The position numbers and the translations under genes were made by a program. From Streptomyces sp. STR69 (GTDB lineage: Bacteria > Actinomycetota > Actinomycetes > Streptomycetales > Streptomycetaceae), in NCBI RefSeq assembly GCF_024519455.1, contig NZ_JALJRY010000024.1:62001-126000 (forward strand): DNA of 64,000 nucleotides. Reading direction: 5' to 3'. The notes beneath the pieces are model-generated. The model was not told the origin of the DNA. It saw nothing but the letters and a program-made list of their open reading frames with translations, and did not search any database. This document shows, in pieces, positions 53,773 to 62,875 of this stretch; position 1 is the first letter of the stretch, and every line of letters starts with the position of its first letter.

Positions 53773-55022
53773 TCAGGAACGTGGAGGTCGCGGGCCACGG
53801 AGTGGCGGTGGACGTACGGATCGCGGCCGGGCGGATCGCCGAGATCGGGCCGGGGTTGACGGGACGGGGTCAGGGTGACGTCGACGGTCGTGGCGGTGCG
53901 TTGCTGCCCGGCCTGCACGACCATCACGTCCACCTCGCGGCACTGGCCGCCGAAGCCGCCTCCGTACGCGTCGGGCCGACGGACGTACGAGACCGTACGG
54001 CGTTCGCGGCAGCCTTGGCGAGCGGGCCGCCGGGGGAGTGGGTGCGGGCCGTCGGCTACCACGAGGGCGTCGCGGGGGAGTTGGACCGGTGGACGCTGGA
54101 CGTGCTCGTCCCCGATCGCCCGGTGCGGGTGCAGCATCGCACCGGCGCGCTGTGGGTGTGGAACAGCGCCGCGCTCCGGGCGGCCGGGCTGGAGGGCGAC
54201 GGACGGTTCTGGCGCGAGGACGAGCGGCTGCGCGGATTCGTACCGCCTGTACGGCTGGATCTGGAGGGCGTCGGGAGGCGGGCGGCGGCACTCGGCGTCA
54301 CAGGGTTCACCAACGCCGACCCGCACCCGGCCGGCGGACTCACCCAGATGTTGTCGGTCCTCCCGCAACGCCTCCTGGTGATGGGCGTCGACGAGCCCGT
54401 GAAGCTGATGCTCGACGATCCGACGCTCCCCACCCCCGCCCAACTCGCCGGCACCATAGGGGAGATCAGGCCCAGACCGGTCGCCGTGCACTGTGTGACC
54501 CGGGTGCAGTTGCTGGTGACGCTGCTCGCCCTGGACGAGGTGGGTCCGGCGGACGGCGACCGGATCGAGCACGGGTCGGTCATCCCGGCCGAGACGATCC
54601 CGTGGCTGCGACGGCTCGGGGTGACAGTCGTGACCCAGCCGCACTTCCCCGCCGAACGGGGCCATGCGTACGCCACCGACGTGGACGCCGACGACCGACC
54701 CCACCTCTACCGCTGCCGGACCCTGACCGAGGCCGGTATCCCCGTCGCCGCGGGCACCGACGCGCCCTACGGCACCCCGGACCCCTGGGCGGTCATGCGG
54801 GCGGCGACCGAACGGGACGACGTCGAGCGGCTCCAACCCGAGGCGGCGCTGCGGCTGTTCACCGGCGAGCCTCAACACCCCGCCCGGACAAGGACGGTGG
54901 CAGTCGGCGCGCTCGCCGACCTGTGCCTGCTCCACGCACCACTGCGCGCGGCCCTCGACGCGCTGTCCGGTGAACTGGTGCGCGCCGCATACGTGTCGGG
55001 CCGCCGCATCGCGCCCGTATGA
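53766..55022 (+). CDS. Amidohydrolase (YtcJ/imidazolonepropionase-like)
   Basis: A 418-residue metal-dependent hydrolase. The first metal motif LPGLHDHHVHL (HxH at about residues 55-57) is intact, followed by VAVHCVTRVQ, DRIEHGSV and AAGTDAPYG, the other ligand positions. It therefore looks catalytically complete, unlike the protein at 7693. It could hydrolyse an amide, lactam, lactone or enol-lactone. GTG start overlaps the CoA transferase stop by seven bases. It converges with the following SDR, three bases apart. Confidence 0.88.
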   Translation: MLIRNVEVAGHGVAVDVRIAAGRIAEIGPGLTGRGQGDVDGRGGALLPGLHDHHVHLAALAAEAASVRVGPTDVRDRTAFAAALASGPPGEWVRAVGYHEGVAGELDRWTLDVLVPDRPVRVQHRTGALWVWNSAALRAAGLEGDGRFWREDERLRGFVPPVRLDLEGVGRRAAALGVTGFTNADPHPAGGLTQMLSVLPQRLLVMGVDEPVKLMLDDPTLPTPAQLAGTIGEIRPRPVAVHCVTRVQLLVTLLALDEVGPADGDRIEHGSVIPAETIPWLRRLGVTVVTQPHFPAERGHAYATDVDADDRPHLYRCRTLTEAGIPVAAGTDAPYGTPDPWAVMRAATERDDVERLQPEAALRLFTGEPQHPARTRTVAVGALADLCLLHAPLRAALDALSGELVRAAYVSGRRIAPV

Positions 55023-55025
55023 CCC

Positions 55026-55787
55026 CTACACGCTGTAGCCGCCGTCAACTCCCAACGCCTGCCCGGTGATGAACCCGGCCCGGTCCGAGGCGAGGAACGC
55101 GACCGCCTCCGCGATGTCCGTGGCGTCGCCGAAACGGCGCAGCGGAATGTTGCGCCGGGTGACTGCAAGGGCGTCCTCGTCGAGTTCGCCGGAGCTGATC
55201 AGACGGCCGGCGATACCGTCGTTGAGCATGCCGGGCGCCACGCAGTTCACGCGGACGCCGTAGCGGCCCTCCTCGGCGGCCAGTGCCCGGGCCACCGCCT
55301 CGACCGCGCCCTTCGCGCCCGACGACAGCCCGTCCCGTACCGGGAAGCGGCGGGTGGCCACGGTCGTCACGGCGACGATGTTGCCGCGACTCCTGCGCAG
55401 CAACGGCAGCGCGGGATGCACCAGATTGAAGAACGCCACGGCGTCGCCTTCGAGTTGGGCGCGGTACTCGCCCGGCGAGACCCTGCTCAGGTGCCTCATC
55501 GGTACGTGCGGGCCCGACGCGTACACGAGCGTGTGGATGCCGTGGACCACCTCGGACACGGCCTCGGCAGTGGCGGACTCGGCGGTCAAGTCCAGCTGTA
55601 TCGACCGCACTTGACGGCCCAGCTTCGTGACCTCGGCGGCGACGGCGTCCGCCGCCTCCTGGTTGGCCCGGTAGGTGAGGACGATGTCGCTGCCCCGCTC
55701 GGCGAGGAGCCGTACGACCGCCGCCCCGATACCGCCCGAGCCGCCCGCCACGAACGCGACACCTGGTCTGCTGGAGAAGTCCGGCAC
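55026..55787 (-). CDS. SDR-fold protein lacking the catalytic tyrosine
   Basis: A 253-residue SDR fold with VAFVAGGSGGIGAAVVRLL and a C-terminal GVDGGYSV. NNAG reads YASG. The catalytic site region is VTTVATRRF and GLSSGAKGAVEA: Lys159 is present but Ser155 takes the place of the tyrosine. Ordinary SDR chemistry is therefore doubtful; enoyl reductase-type variants or a structural role are alternatives. GTG 55787 follows GAGG. It is the last gene of the long minus-strand beta-oxidation operon. Confidence 0.85.
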   Translation of the reverse strand: MPDFSSRPGVAFVAGGSGGIGAAVVRLLAERGSDIVLTYRANQEAADAVAAEVTKLGRQVRSIQLDLTAESATAEAVSEVVHGIHTLVYASGPHVPMRHLSRVSPGEYRAQLEGDAVAFFNLVHPALPLLRRSRGNIVAVTTVATRRFPVRDGLSSGAKGAVEAVARALAAEEGRYGVRVNCVAPGMLNDGIAGRLISSGELDEDALAVTRRNIPLRRFGDATDIAEAVAFLASDRAGFITGQALGVDGGYSV

Positions 55788-55797
55788 CGTAACCGCC

Positions 55798-56946
55798 TCA
55801 CAATCCGAGGGACTTGGCGATGATGACCTTCATGACCTCGCTGGTTCCGGCGTAGATGCGGGTGATGCGTGCGTCCGCGTAGAGCCGGGCGATGGGGTAT
55901 TCCAGCATGTAGCCGTAGCCGCCGAACAGTTGCAGACAGCGGTCGACCGCCCGGGCCTGCATCTCGGTGCAGAAGAGCTTGACCTTGGCGGCGTCCGGTC
56001 CGCTCAGTTCACCGGCGACGAGTTCGAGCACCGCCCGGTCGAGCATGGCCTGCGAGGCCTCGATCTCGGCGGCCACGGCGGCGAGTTCGAACTTGGTGTT
56101 CTGGAAGGAGGCGACCGGTTTCCCGAACGCCTTGCGCTCCTTGACGTAGGCGATCGTCGTGTCCAGGGCGGCCCGCGACTGTGCGACCGAACCGACCGCC
56201 ACCGTCATCCGCTCCTGCGGGAGGTTGTGGCCGAGATAGCCGAACGCGGCACCCTCCTCGCCGAGCCGGTTGGCGACCGGTACCCGCACGTCGTCGAAGG
56301 CCAACTCCACCGTGTCCTGCACCTTGATGCCCAGCTTGTGCAGTACCCGGCCCCGAGTGAAACCGGGCATGCCGTCCTCGACGACCAGCAGGGTGAGGCC
56401 CGCGCGGCGGTTGTCCGGGTCGGTCGACGTACGGGCCACGACGATCACCAGGTCGGCGAGGAGTCCGCCGGTGATGAAGGTCTTCGCACCATTGAGGACG
56501 TACGAGTCCCCGTCGCGCACGGCGGTCGTACGGATCCCGGCGAGATCGGAACCCGTGCCCGGCTCGGTCATCGCGACGGCCGTCAGCAGCGTCCCGGAGG
56601 CCAGGCCGGGGAACCAGCGTTCGCGCTGATCACGGTCGGCGTAGGTGAGGAAGTACGGCAGGACGACGTCGAGTTGGGTGCGGACGGTGCCCAATGTCAC
56701 CAGGGCGCGGGCCGATTCCTCCTGGAGGACGACGTTGTAGCGGTAGTCGGCGAGACCCGCTCCGCCGTACTCCTCGGGGACCGCCGTGCCCAACAGGCCC
56801 AGCGAGCCCAGCTGTTCGAAGAGCGTGCGGGGGAGCCGGCCGGTCTCCTCCCACTCGGCGTAGTGCGGGACGACCTCCTTCGCGATGAAGTCCCTGGCGA
56901 GCCGGCGGAATGCCTCGTGGTCGTCGGTGAAGACGTCTCGGCGCAC
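55798..56946 (-). CDS. Acyl-CoA dehydrogenase (single, homomeric type)
   Basis: A 382-residue dehydrogenase with all domains: MTEPGTGSDLAGIRTTAV, GAKTFITGGLLAD, KAFGKPVASFQNTKFELA, LFGGYGYMLEYPIARLYADA and YAGTSEVMKVIIAKSLGL. The C-terminal GTSE motif and complete length fit a homotetrameric short- or medium-chain enzyme, unlike the three paired dehydrogenases elsewhere here. GTG 56946 with AGGGG upstream; it starts 11 bases after the thiolase stop. Confidence 0.93.
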   Translation of the reverse strand: MRRDVFTDDHEAFRRLARDFIAKEVVPHYAEWEETGRLPRTLFEQLGSLGLLGTAVPEEYGGAGLADYRYNVVLQEESARALVTLGTVRTQLDVVLPYFLTYADRDQRERWFPGLASGTLLTAVAMTEPGTGSDLAGIRTTAVRDGDSYVLNGAKTFITGGLLADLVIVVARTSTDPDNRRAGLTLLVVEDGMPGFTRGRVLHKLGIKVQDTVELAFDDVRVPVANRLGEEGAAFGYLGHNLPQERMTVAVGSVAQSRAALDTTIAYVKERKAFGKPVASFQNTKFELAAVAAEIEASQAMLDRAVLELVAGELSGPDAAKVKLFCTEMQARAVDRCLQLFGGYGYMLEYPIARLYADARITRIYAGTSEVMKVIIAKSLGL

Positions 56947-56957
56947 AACATCCCCTG

Positions 56958-58109
56958 TCAGGAAGCGAGTTCGACGACGGTGGCGTTGGCGGTGCCGCCG
57001 CCCTCGCACATGGTCTGCAGGCCGTAGCGGATCCCGTGGTCCCGCATGTGGTGGAGCATGCGCGTCATCAGGACGGCACCCGACGCGCCGAGCGGATGCC
57101 CGAGCGCGATGGCGCCCCCGAGCGGATTGAGCAGCGCCGGGTCGGCCCCGGTCTCGGCCAGCCAGGCCAGCGGGATCGGCGCGAAGGCCTCGTTGACCTC
57201 GAAGACGCCCACTTCGGAGAGTGCCACTCCGGCCTTGCGCAGGACCTTCTCGGTCGCCGGGATCGGCCCGGTCAGCATCAGGACCGGATCGGAACCGGTG
57301 ACCACGCCCGCCCGGTAGCGCGCGATCGGCGTCAGCCCCAGTTCACGGGCCTTCTCCGGGGTAGTCACCAGCAGGGCCGCCGCACCGTCGGAGATCTGGG
57401 AGGAGTTGCCCGCGTGGATCACCCCGTCCTCCTGGAAGGACGGTTTCAACTTCGCGAGAGTGGCGCTGCTGGTACCTCGCCGTATGCCTTCGTCCACGGT
57501 CACCGTGTCCGTGCCCGTGTCGGCGGTCACCGGCACGATCTGCGCGTCGAACGCCCCGCCGTCCTGCGCGGTCGCCGCCCGCTCGTGCGACAGCGCGGCG
57601 AACTCGTCGAGGACACCCCGGCCCAGTCCCCACTTCCGCGCGATCAGCTCGGCCGAGACACCCTGGTTGAAGGAGAAGTCCTCGTAACGGGCGAGGACCT
57701 GGGGACCGTACGGCATCCCACCGGCCCGCGAGGCACCGAGCGGCACCCGGCTCATCACCTCGACGCCGCCCGCCACCACGACGTTCTGCTGGCCGGACAT
57801 GACCGCCTGGGCGGCGAAGTCCAGGGCCTGCTGGCTCGATCCGCAGGCTCGGTTCACCGTGGTCCCCGGGATGGTCTCGGGCCAGCCCGCGGCCAGCACC
57901 GCGTAGCGGCCGATGTTGCTCGACTGGTCGCCGAGCTGGCCCACGCAACCCCACACCACGTCGTCCACGACCTCGGGATCCAGGCCCGTGCGGTCGACGA
58001 GGGCTTGGAGGACGACGGCGGAGAGGTCGGCCGCGTGCACGGCTGCCAGTCCGCCGTTCCGTTTGCCGACGGCGGTGCGGACCGCCTCCACCACCACTGC
58101 CTCACGCAT
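56958..58109 (-). CDS. Acetyl-CoA acyltransferase (thiolase)
   Basis: A 383-residue thiolase: NRACGSSQQALDFAAQAV (active Cys about residue 88), NEAFAPIPLAW, GGAIALGHPLGASGAV (His) and MCEGGGTANA (second Cys). It cleaves a 3-oxoacyl-CoA to a shorter acyl-CoA. ATG 58109 overlaps the crotonase stop by one base; a GTG three bases upstream (58112) is closer to the GGAGG site and is an equal alternative. Part of a complete beta-oxidation set with its neighbours. Confidence 0.94.
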   Translation of the reverse strand: MREAVVVEAVRTAVGKRNGGLAAVHAADLSAVVLQALVDRTGLDPEVVDDVVWGCVGQLGDQSSNIGRYAVLAAGWPETIPGTTVNRACGSSQQALDFAAQAVMSGQQNVVVAGGVEVMSRVPLGASRAGGMPYGPQVLARYEDFSFNQGVSAELIARKWGLGRGVLDEFAALSHERAATAQDGGAFDAQIVPVTADTGTDTVTVDEGIRRGTSSATLAKLKPSFQEDGVIHAGNSSQISDGAAALLVTTPEKARELGLTPIARYRAGVVTGSDPVLMLTGPIPATEKVLRKAGVALSEVGVFEVNEAFAPIPLAWLAETGADPALLNPLGGAIALGHPLGASGAVLMTRMLHHMRDHGIRYGLQTMCEGGGTANATVVELAS

Positions 58110-58939
58110 CACGTGTCCTGTCCTCCGTTGCTCCCTTTCGGCGCCGCGGTCCGCGGCACCGCCCAGCGGCCGGTGTAGTGCGGCGCACGCCGCTCCGTGA
58201 ACGCGGCGTACGCCTCAGGGACGTCGGCCGTGGCGAAGTTCATGGCCTGTGCCCGAGCCTCACCGGCAAGGGCCTCGCGCAGAGTGCGATCGGCGTTCTC
58301 GTTGAGGAGCGCCTTGTTCTGCGCGAGAGCGACCGGGGCCCCGGCGACCAGCCGGGCGGCCAGGTCGTCCACGAAGGCGTCGATCTTGTCGGCGTCCACG
58401 ACCCAGGTCACCAGGTTCAGCGCGCGGGCCTCCTCGGCGTCGATCGTCTCGGCCAGGAGCACGAGCCGTTTCGCCTGTTGCAACCCCACCAGCTTCGGCA
58501 ACAGCCACGAGCCGCCGCAGTCCAGGGACAGGGCGCGGCGCGCGAAGATCTGCGAGAACGTGCTTTCCGGGGTGGCCACGACGAAGTCGCAGCCCAGGGC
58601 GAGGTTCCAGCCGGCGCCGACCGCCACGCCGTGCACCTTGGCGATCGTGGGGATCGGCAACTCGTGCAGGAGCAGCGTGACCTCGCTCAAGGTCCGCATC
58701 CGGTACAGCGGATGCTCGCCGCTGACACCCTTGCTGATGTCGGCCCCGGAACAGAACGCACCACCGGCACCGGTCAGCACCAGTGCACGCACCGAACGAT
58801 CGTCGCTCGCTGCGGTGAGCGACGATCGCAGGGCGTCCCACAGCTCGGCGTCGATCGCGTTCTTGCGCTCCGGCCGGTTCAGGGTGAGCGTGCGAACACC
58901 GTCGGCGTCGCTCGTCAGAAGCACCGGCGGCCCGCTCAT
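58109..58939 (-). CDS. Enoyl-CoA hydratase/isomerase family protein
   Basis: A 276-residue crotonase. GGAFCSGADISKG and GVAVGAGWNLALGCDFVV are the oxyanion motifs. The first glutamate position is Asn (GWNLAL), and the second region reads ARRALSLDCGGSWLLPKL with Asp, a pattern seen in PaaG-like isomerases rather than hydratases. It may isomerise a double bond. ATG overlaps the CoA transferase stop (ATGA). Confidence 0.9.
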   Translation of the reverse strand: MSGPPVLLTSDADGVRTLTLNRPERKNAIDAELWDALRSSLTAASDDRSVRALVLTGAGGAFCSGADISKGVSGEHPLYRMRTLSEVTLLLHELPIPTIAKVHGVAVGAGWNLALGCDFVVATPESTFSQIFARRALSLDCGGSWLLPKLVGLQQAKRLVLLAETIDAEEARALNLVTWVVDADKIDAFVDDLAARLVAGAPVALAQNKALLNENADRTLREALAGEARAQAMNFATADVPEAYAAFTERRAPHYTGRWAVPRTAAPKGSNGGQDT

Positions 58940-60135
58940 CGCACCGCTCCCTGTGCCCGGAGAACGGTGATCTCCTCGTCCGTGAGGCCGAGTTCGGTGA
59001 GTACGGCGTCGGTGTGCTGGCCGAGGGCGGGAATCGCGCCCATCGGCGGGTCGTACCCGGCGATGACCGGGGGCGGCAGCAGCGCCGGCACCGGACCGGA
59101 CGGCGTGTCGATCTCACGCCACCGGTTCCGCGCCTGGAGATGCGGGTGGGCGATGACATCACTGGTCGTGTTGTAGCGGGAGTTGCCGATCCCGGCCGCG
59201 TCCGCGCGATCCTGTACGTAGGCGAGCTCGTGCCGTGCGCACCAGGCGCTGATCTCCGGTTCCAGCAGGGCGCGGTGTTCCACCCGTCCCGCGTTGCTCC
59301 GGAAGCGCGCGTCGTCCGCGAGGTCGGGACGGTCGAGCAACTCCCTTGCCAGGCGCTGCCATTCGCGGTCGTTCGTCGTCCCGAGGATCACGGTGTGGCC
59401 GTCGGCGGTGCGATGCGCGCCGTACGGTGCCACGGCGGGCGAACTCAGACCGAGCGGCTGCTGCTCGACACCGGAGTGGCGGGTGTACGTGAGCGGATAG
59501 CCCATCAGCTCCGTCATCGTGTCGAACAGGCTCACCGCGACGGACGAGGCCGCCGGTCCCATCCCGCGTTCCCTGCCGCAGAGCAGCGCGACGACCGACA
59601 GCGCGGCGTACAGGCCGCTGCACACGTCGGCCATCGGCGGGCCGGGTTTGGCCGGTGCTCCCGGGTGCCCGGTCACCGAGCAGGCGCCCGACTCGGCCTG
59701 CACGAGGAGGTCGTAGGCCCGCTTGTGGGAGAGGGGGCCGCCGGGGCCGTAGCCGTCGATCTCGACGGCGATCAGTTCGGGGTGACGGGTTGTCAAGTCG
59801 TCGGGGGAGATGCCGAGTTTGGCCGTGGTGCCGGGTGTGAGGTTGGAGACGAGGACGTCGGCGCGCTCCAGCAGGCGGTGCAGGACGCCCATGCCGCCGG
59901 GAGTCTTCAGGTCCAGGGCCACCGACTCCTTGCCCCGGTTGACCCAGACGAAGTGCGCCCCGAGTCCCTTGACCACGTCGTCGTAGTGCCGGGCGAAGTC
60001 TCCGCCCCGGGGGTTCTCCACTTTGATCACGCGGGCGCCGAAGTCGCCGAGCGTGCGGGTGCACATGGGAGCGGAGATCGCCTGCTCCAACGCCACCACG
60101 GTGATTCCTGCCAGTGGCCCGGTCGTTGTCGTCAT
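58936..60135 (-). CDS. Family III (CaiB/BaiF) CoA transferase
   Basis: A 399-residue CoA transferase: PLAGITVVALEQAISAPMCT, RVIKVENPRGGDFARHYD, VWVNRGKESVALDLKTP, and AYDLLVQAESGACSVTG with the catalytic aspartate (about residue 165). GHPGAPAKPGPPMADV is typical of formyl-CoA and mesaconyl-CoA transferase relatives. ATG 60135 starts one base after the ligase stop. Together with the ligase at 60137 it gives two CoA-loading routes in one operon. Confidence 0.93.
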   Translation of the reverse strand: MTTTTGPLAGITVVALEQAISAPMCTRTLGDFGARVIKVENPRGGDFARHYDDVVKGLGAHFVWVNRGKESVALDLKTPGGMGVLHRLLERADVLVSNLTPGTTAKLGISPDDLTTRHPELIAVEIDGYGPGGPLSHKRAYDLLVQAESGACSVTGHPGAPAKPGPPMADVCSGLYAALSVVALLCGRERGMGPAASSVAVSLFDTMTELMGYPLTYTRHSGVEQQPLGLSSPAVAPYGAHRTADGHTVILGTTNDREWQRLARELLDRPDLADDARFRSNAGRVEHRALLEPEISAWCARHELAYVQDRADAAGIGNSRYNTTSDVIAHPHLQARNRWREIDTPSGPVPALLPPPVIAGYDPPMGAIPALGQHTDAVLTELGLTDEEITVLRAQGAVR

Positions 60136-60136
60136 C

Positions 60137-61720
60137 TCAGCCCACGGCCGTGAAAGTGGCACGGAGTTCGTCCTTCAGTACCTTCTGGCTTGCGTTGCGC
60201 GGGAGTTGGCCGACGAAGCGGATGTGTCGGGGCACCTTGAAGTTGGCCATGTGTTCCCGGGCCCAGGCGATGACGTCGGTCTCGGACGGGGCTTGTTCCG
60301 GAGACGCGACCACGAAGGCGCAGCCGACCTCGCCGAGGCGTTCGTCGGGAACGCCGATCACGGCGACCTGCTGGACGCTCTCACAGCCGAGAAGCAGCTT
60401 CTCTATCTCCGCCGGATAGGCGTTGAAGCCGCCCACGATGTACATCTCCTTCTTGCGGTCGACGATGGAGAGATTGCCGTCGTCGTCGAGCCGTCCGATG
60501 TCCCCGGTGTGCAGCCAGCCCTCGGCGTCGATCGTCGCAGCGGTGGCGTCGGGATCGTCCCAGTAGCCGCGGGTCACGTTGTAGCCGCGCACGAGGATCT
60601 CGCCGTCGAGCCCGATCGGGACGTCCAGACCGTCGTCGGCGACGATCCGGACCTGGACACCGGGAATGGCGCTCCCCGTGGTGTGGGCGACAGTCTCCTC
60701 CGAGTCCCCGACCCGGGTCGTGGTCACCAGCGCCGTGGACTCGGTGAGGCCGTAGGCGCTCATCACGATGTCGAACGACAACTCCGTTTTCATGGCGCGG
60801 ATCAGCGATTCCGGAATCGTCGTACCGCCCGTCATGGAGACCCGCAGCGAGGTCAGGTCGTGCGTGGCACGGGCCGGGTGATGGACCAGGTCGTGGAAGA
60901 TCGTCGGCGGCCCGAGCAGGATGCTCACCCGCTCCCGTGCGATGAGGTCCAGTGCTTGCCCGGCGTCGAAGACGGCCATGGGAATGACGGTCACCCCGTG
61001 CATCAGGGAGGCCAGCCACCCCGCTTTGTACCCGAAGCAGTGGAAGAACGGCGGGATCACCAGGAAGGTGTCGGACTCCCGGAACGTGTACTCCTCGGCC
61101 ATCCACCCGTAGGCGCGCAGGGACTGGCCGTGCGTGAGCATCACGCCCTTCGGGTGGCCCGTCGTGCCGGACGTGAACATCACGTCGGACACGTCGTCCG
61201 GCGTCAATCGGTCGATCGACTCATGGGCGGAGGAGGCCGAAACGCCCTCTCCCGCACCGAGAAAGTCGCTCCACGCCAGCTCGGCCGCCCCCTGCGGACC
61301 GAGAACCGACACCGTCTTGTGCAGGGCCGGCAGTTCCGGATCGGCCTTCCGCAGTTCGCCGATGTAGTCGTTGCCCAGGAAGGGCGAGGCGAACACGGCG
61401 GCCGCCTCCGACTTCCGCAGGATGTACGAGATCTCCCGCTCCTTGAACCGGGTGTTCAGCGGCACGAGTACGCCCCCGGCGCCGTGGATGCCCAGCGCGG
61501 CGAAGATCCACTCGGCCGAGTTCGGGGCGCACAGCCCGACCCGGTCCCCGGGCTTGATTCCGAGCGCGATGGTGGCGCGGACCGTGTCGACCATCTGCTC
61601 CGCCAGCTCATGGAACGTCCACCGGCGGTCTCCGTCGATGAGTGCCGTGGCGTCCCCGAAGCGGTCGGCCGCCAGCCTGATGACGTGGGGGATGCTCAGG
61701 AATTCGTCGTCGTAGCGCAT
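60137..61720 (-). CDS. Acyl-CoA ligase (AMP-forming), FadD3-like
   Basis: A 527-residue ligase: FTSGTTGHPKGVMLTHGQSL, IPPFFHCFGYKAGWLASLMH, YGLTESTA, HTGDIGRLDDDGNLSIVDRK and NASQKVLK, where the catalytic lysine sits. It resembles the ligase at 30033 and, by family pattern, FadD3 of steroid degradation. ATG 61720 has GGAG seven bases upstream. Located between the dehydrogenase pair and the CoA transferase. Confidence 0.94.
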   Translation of the reverse strand: MRYDDEFLSIPHVIRLAADRFGDATALIDGDRRWTFHELAEQMVDTVRATIALGIKPGDRVGLCAPNSAEWIFAALGIHGAGGVLVPLNTRFKEREISYILRKSEAAAVFASPFLGNDYIGELRKADPELPALHKTVSVLGPQGAAELAWSDFLGAGEGVSASSAHESIDRLTPDDVSDVMFTSGTTGHPKGVMLTHGQSLRAYGWMAEEYTFRESDTFLVIPPFFHCFGYKAGWLASLMHGVTVIPMAVFDAGQALDLIARERVSILLGPPTIFHDLVHHPARATHDLTSLRVSMTGGTTIPESLIRAMKTELSFDIVMSAYGLTESTALVTTTRVGDSEETVAHTTGSAIPGVQVRIVADDGLDVPIGLDGEILVRGYNVTRGYWDDPDATAATIDAEGWLHTGDIGRLDDDGNLSIVDRKKEMYIVGGFNAYPAEIEKLLLGCESVQQVAVIGVPDERLGEVGCAFVVASPEQAPSETDVIAWAREHMANFKVPRHIRFVGQLPRNASQKVLKDELRATFTAVG

Positions 61721-61735
61721 CAGTTGGCTCCAGGG

Positions 61736-62875
61736 CTAGCCGTTCGAGGGGAGATGCAGGATCCGCTTGGCGATGATGTTCCGCTGGATCTGGGAGGTGC
61801 CGCCGTAGACGGAGGCCGCACGGGAGTAGAGGTAGTCGCCGAACAACTCACCGCCCTCACCGGCCAGTTCGGACGGGAACACCTCAAGTGCCGTGTCGTA
61901 GAGCCGCTGTTCGGTCCTCGTCATCAACAGCTTGTCCACGGACGACTCGGGACCGGCGACCTGTCCGGCGAGGCGTTCGGCGGTGCGGCGGCGGGCGTGC
62001 GCCACGAGGACCTCGTAGTCCACGACACACCGGCCGATCCGGGACAGCAGCCCGTCGGGAAGGTCGCCACCCCGCTCGGCCGCGTGTCGCCGCAGCCGCT
62101 CGACGAGCAGCCCGTACTTCGAGATGTGCCCGGTGTCGAGGGCGTTGCGCTCGTACGACACCGTCGTCATCGCCAGCGCCCAGCCGACGCCCTCGGCGCC
62201 GACGCGCTCGGACTCCTCGATGCGGACGTCGTCCAGGAACAGCTCGCAGAACTCGTCGTCGCCGTTGGCCGCGCGCAGCGGCCGTACCGTCACGCCGGGG
62301 CGGTCCAGGGGCAGGGCGAACGCCGAGATCGACTTGTGGGCCGGTGCCGAACGGTCGGTGCGGGCCAGCAGCAGGCACAGGCCGGAGTACTGGGCGTAAC
62401 TGGTCCACAGCTTCTGGCCACGCACCGTGTAGTGGCCGTCGTGCCGTTCGGCGAAGGTGCTCATGCCCGCCAGGTCCGAGCCGGCTCCCGGTTCGCTGAA
62501 GCCCTGGCACCACACCTCGTCACCGGCCAACATCCGTGGCAGGAACCGCAGTCGCTGCTCCTCCGAGCCGAACTCCAGCAGCGCGTGGGCGAGATAGCCG
62601 ATCCGGGGGACGCCCGGGGCCCGGCAGGCGCCGAGTTCGTCGCTGATCGCGACCTGGTGCAGCGCGGTCAGGCCCCGGCCGCCGTAGCGCTCCGGGACGT
62701 CGAGGCCGACCCAGCTGCCCGAGTGCAGCAGCCGGTGCCAGCGGTGCAGGAAGACCGGTACCGGTTCGCCCGACTCCCGTTCGGGGAGCGGGTGTTGGGC
62801 CAGCCAGGCACGGAACTCGCGGCGCAGCCGGTCCAGGTCGGCCGGGTCGCCGAAGTCCAGCGGGGTGTCGGTCAT
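61736..62875 (-). CDS. Acyl-CoA dehydrogenase, full-length subunit
   Basis: A 379-residue dehydrogenase: FSEPGAGSDLAGMSTFAE, GQKLWTSYAQYSGLC, GVGWALAMTTVSYERNA, and VYGGTSQIQRNIIAKRILHL at the C-terminus (Gln where some members have Glu in the GTSE motif). Similar in layout to the protein at 43690. ATG 62875 overlaps the small-subunit gene stop (ATGA). Confidence 0.93.
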   Translation of the reverse strand: MTDTPLDFGDPADLDRLRREFRAWLAQHPLPERESGEPVPVFLHRWHRLLHSGSWVGLDVPERYGGRGLTALHQVAISDELGACRAPGVPRIGYLAHALLEFGSEEQRLRFLPRMLAGDEVWCQGFSEPGAGSDLAGMSTFAERHDGHYTVRGQKLWTSYAQYSGLCLLLARTDRSAPAHKSISAFALPLDRPGVTVRPLRAANGDDEFCELFLDDVRIEESERVGAEGVGWALAMTTVSYERNALDTGHISKYGLLVERLRRHAAERGGDLPDGLLSRIGRCVVDYEVLVAHARRRTAERLAGQVAGPESSVDKLLMTRTEQRLYDTALEVFPSELAGEGGELFGDYLYSRAASVYGGTSQIQRNIIAKRILHLPSNG

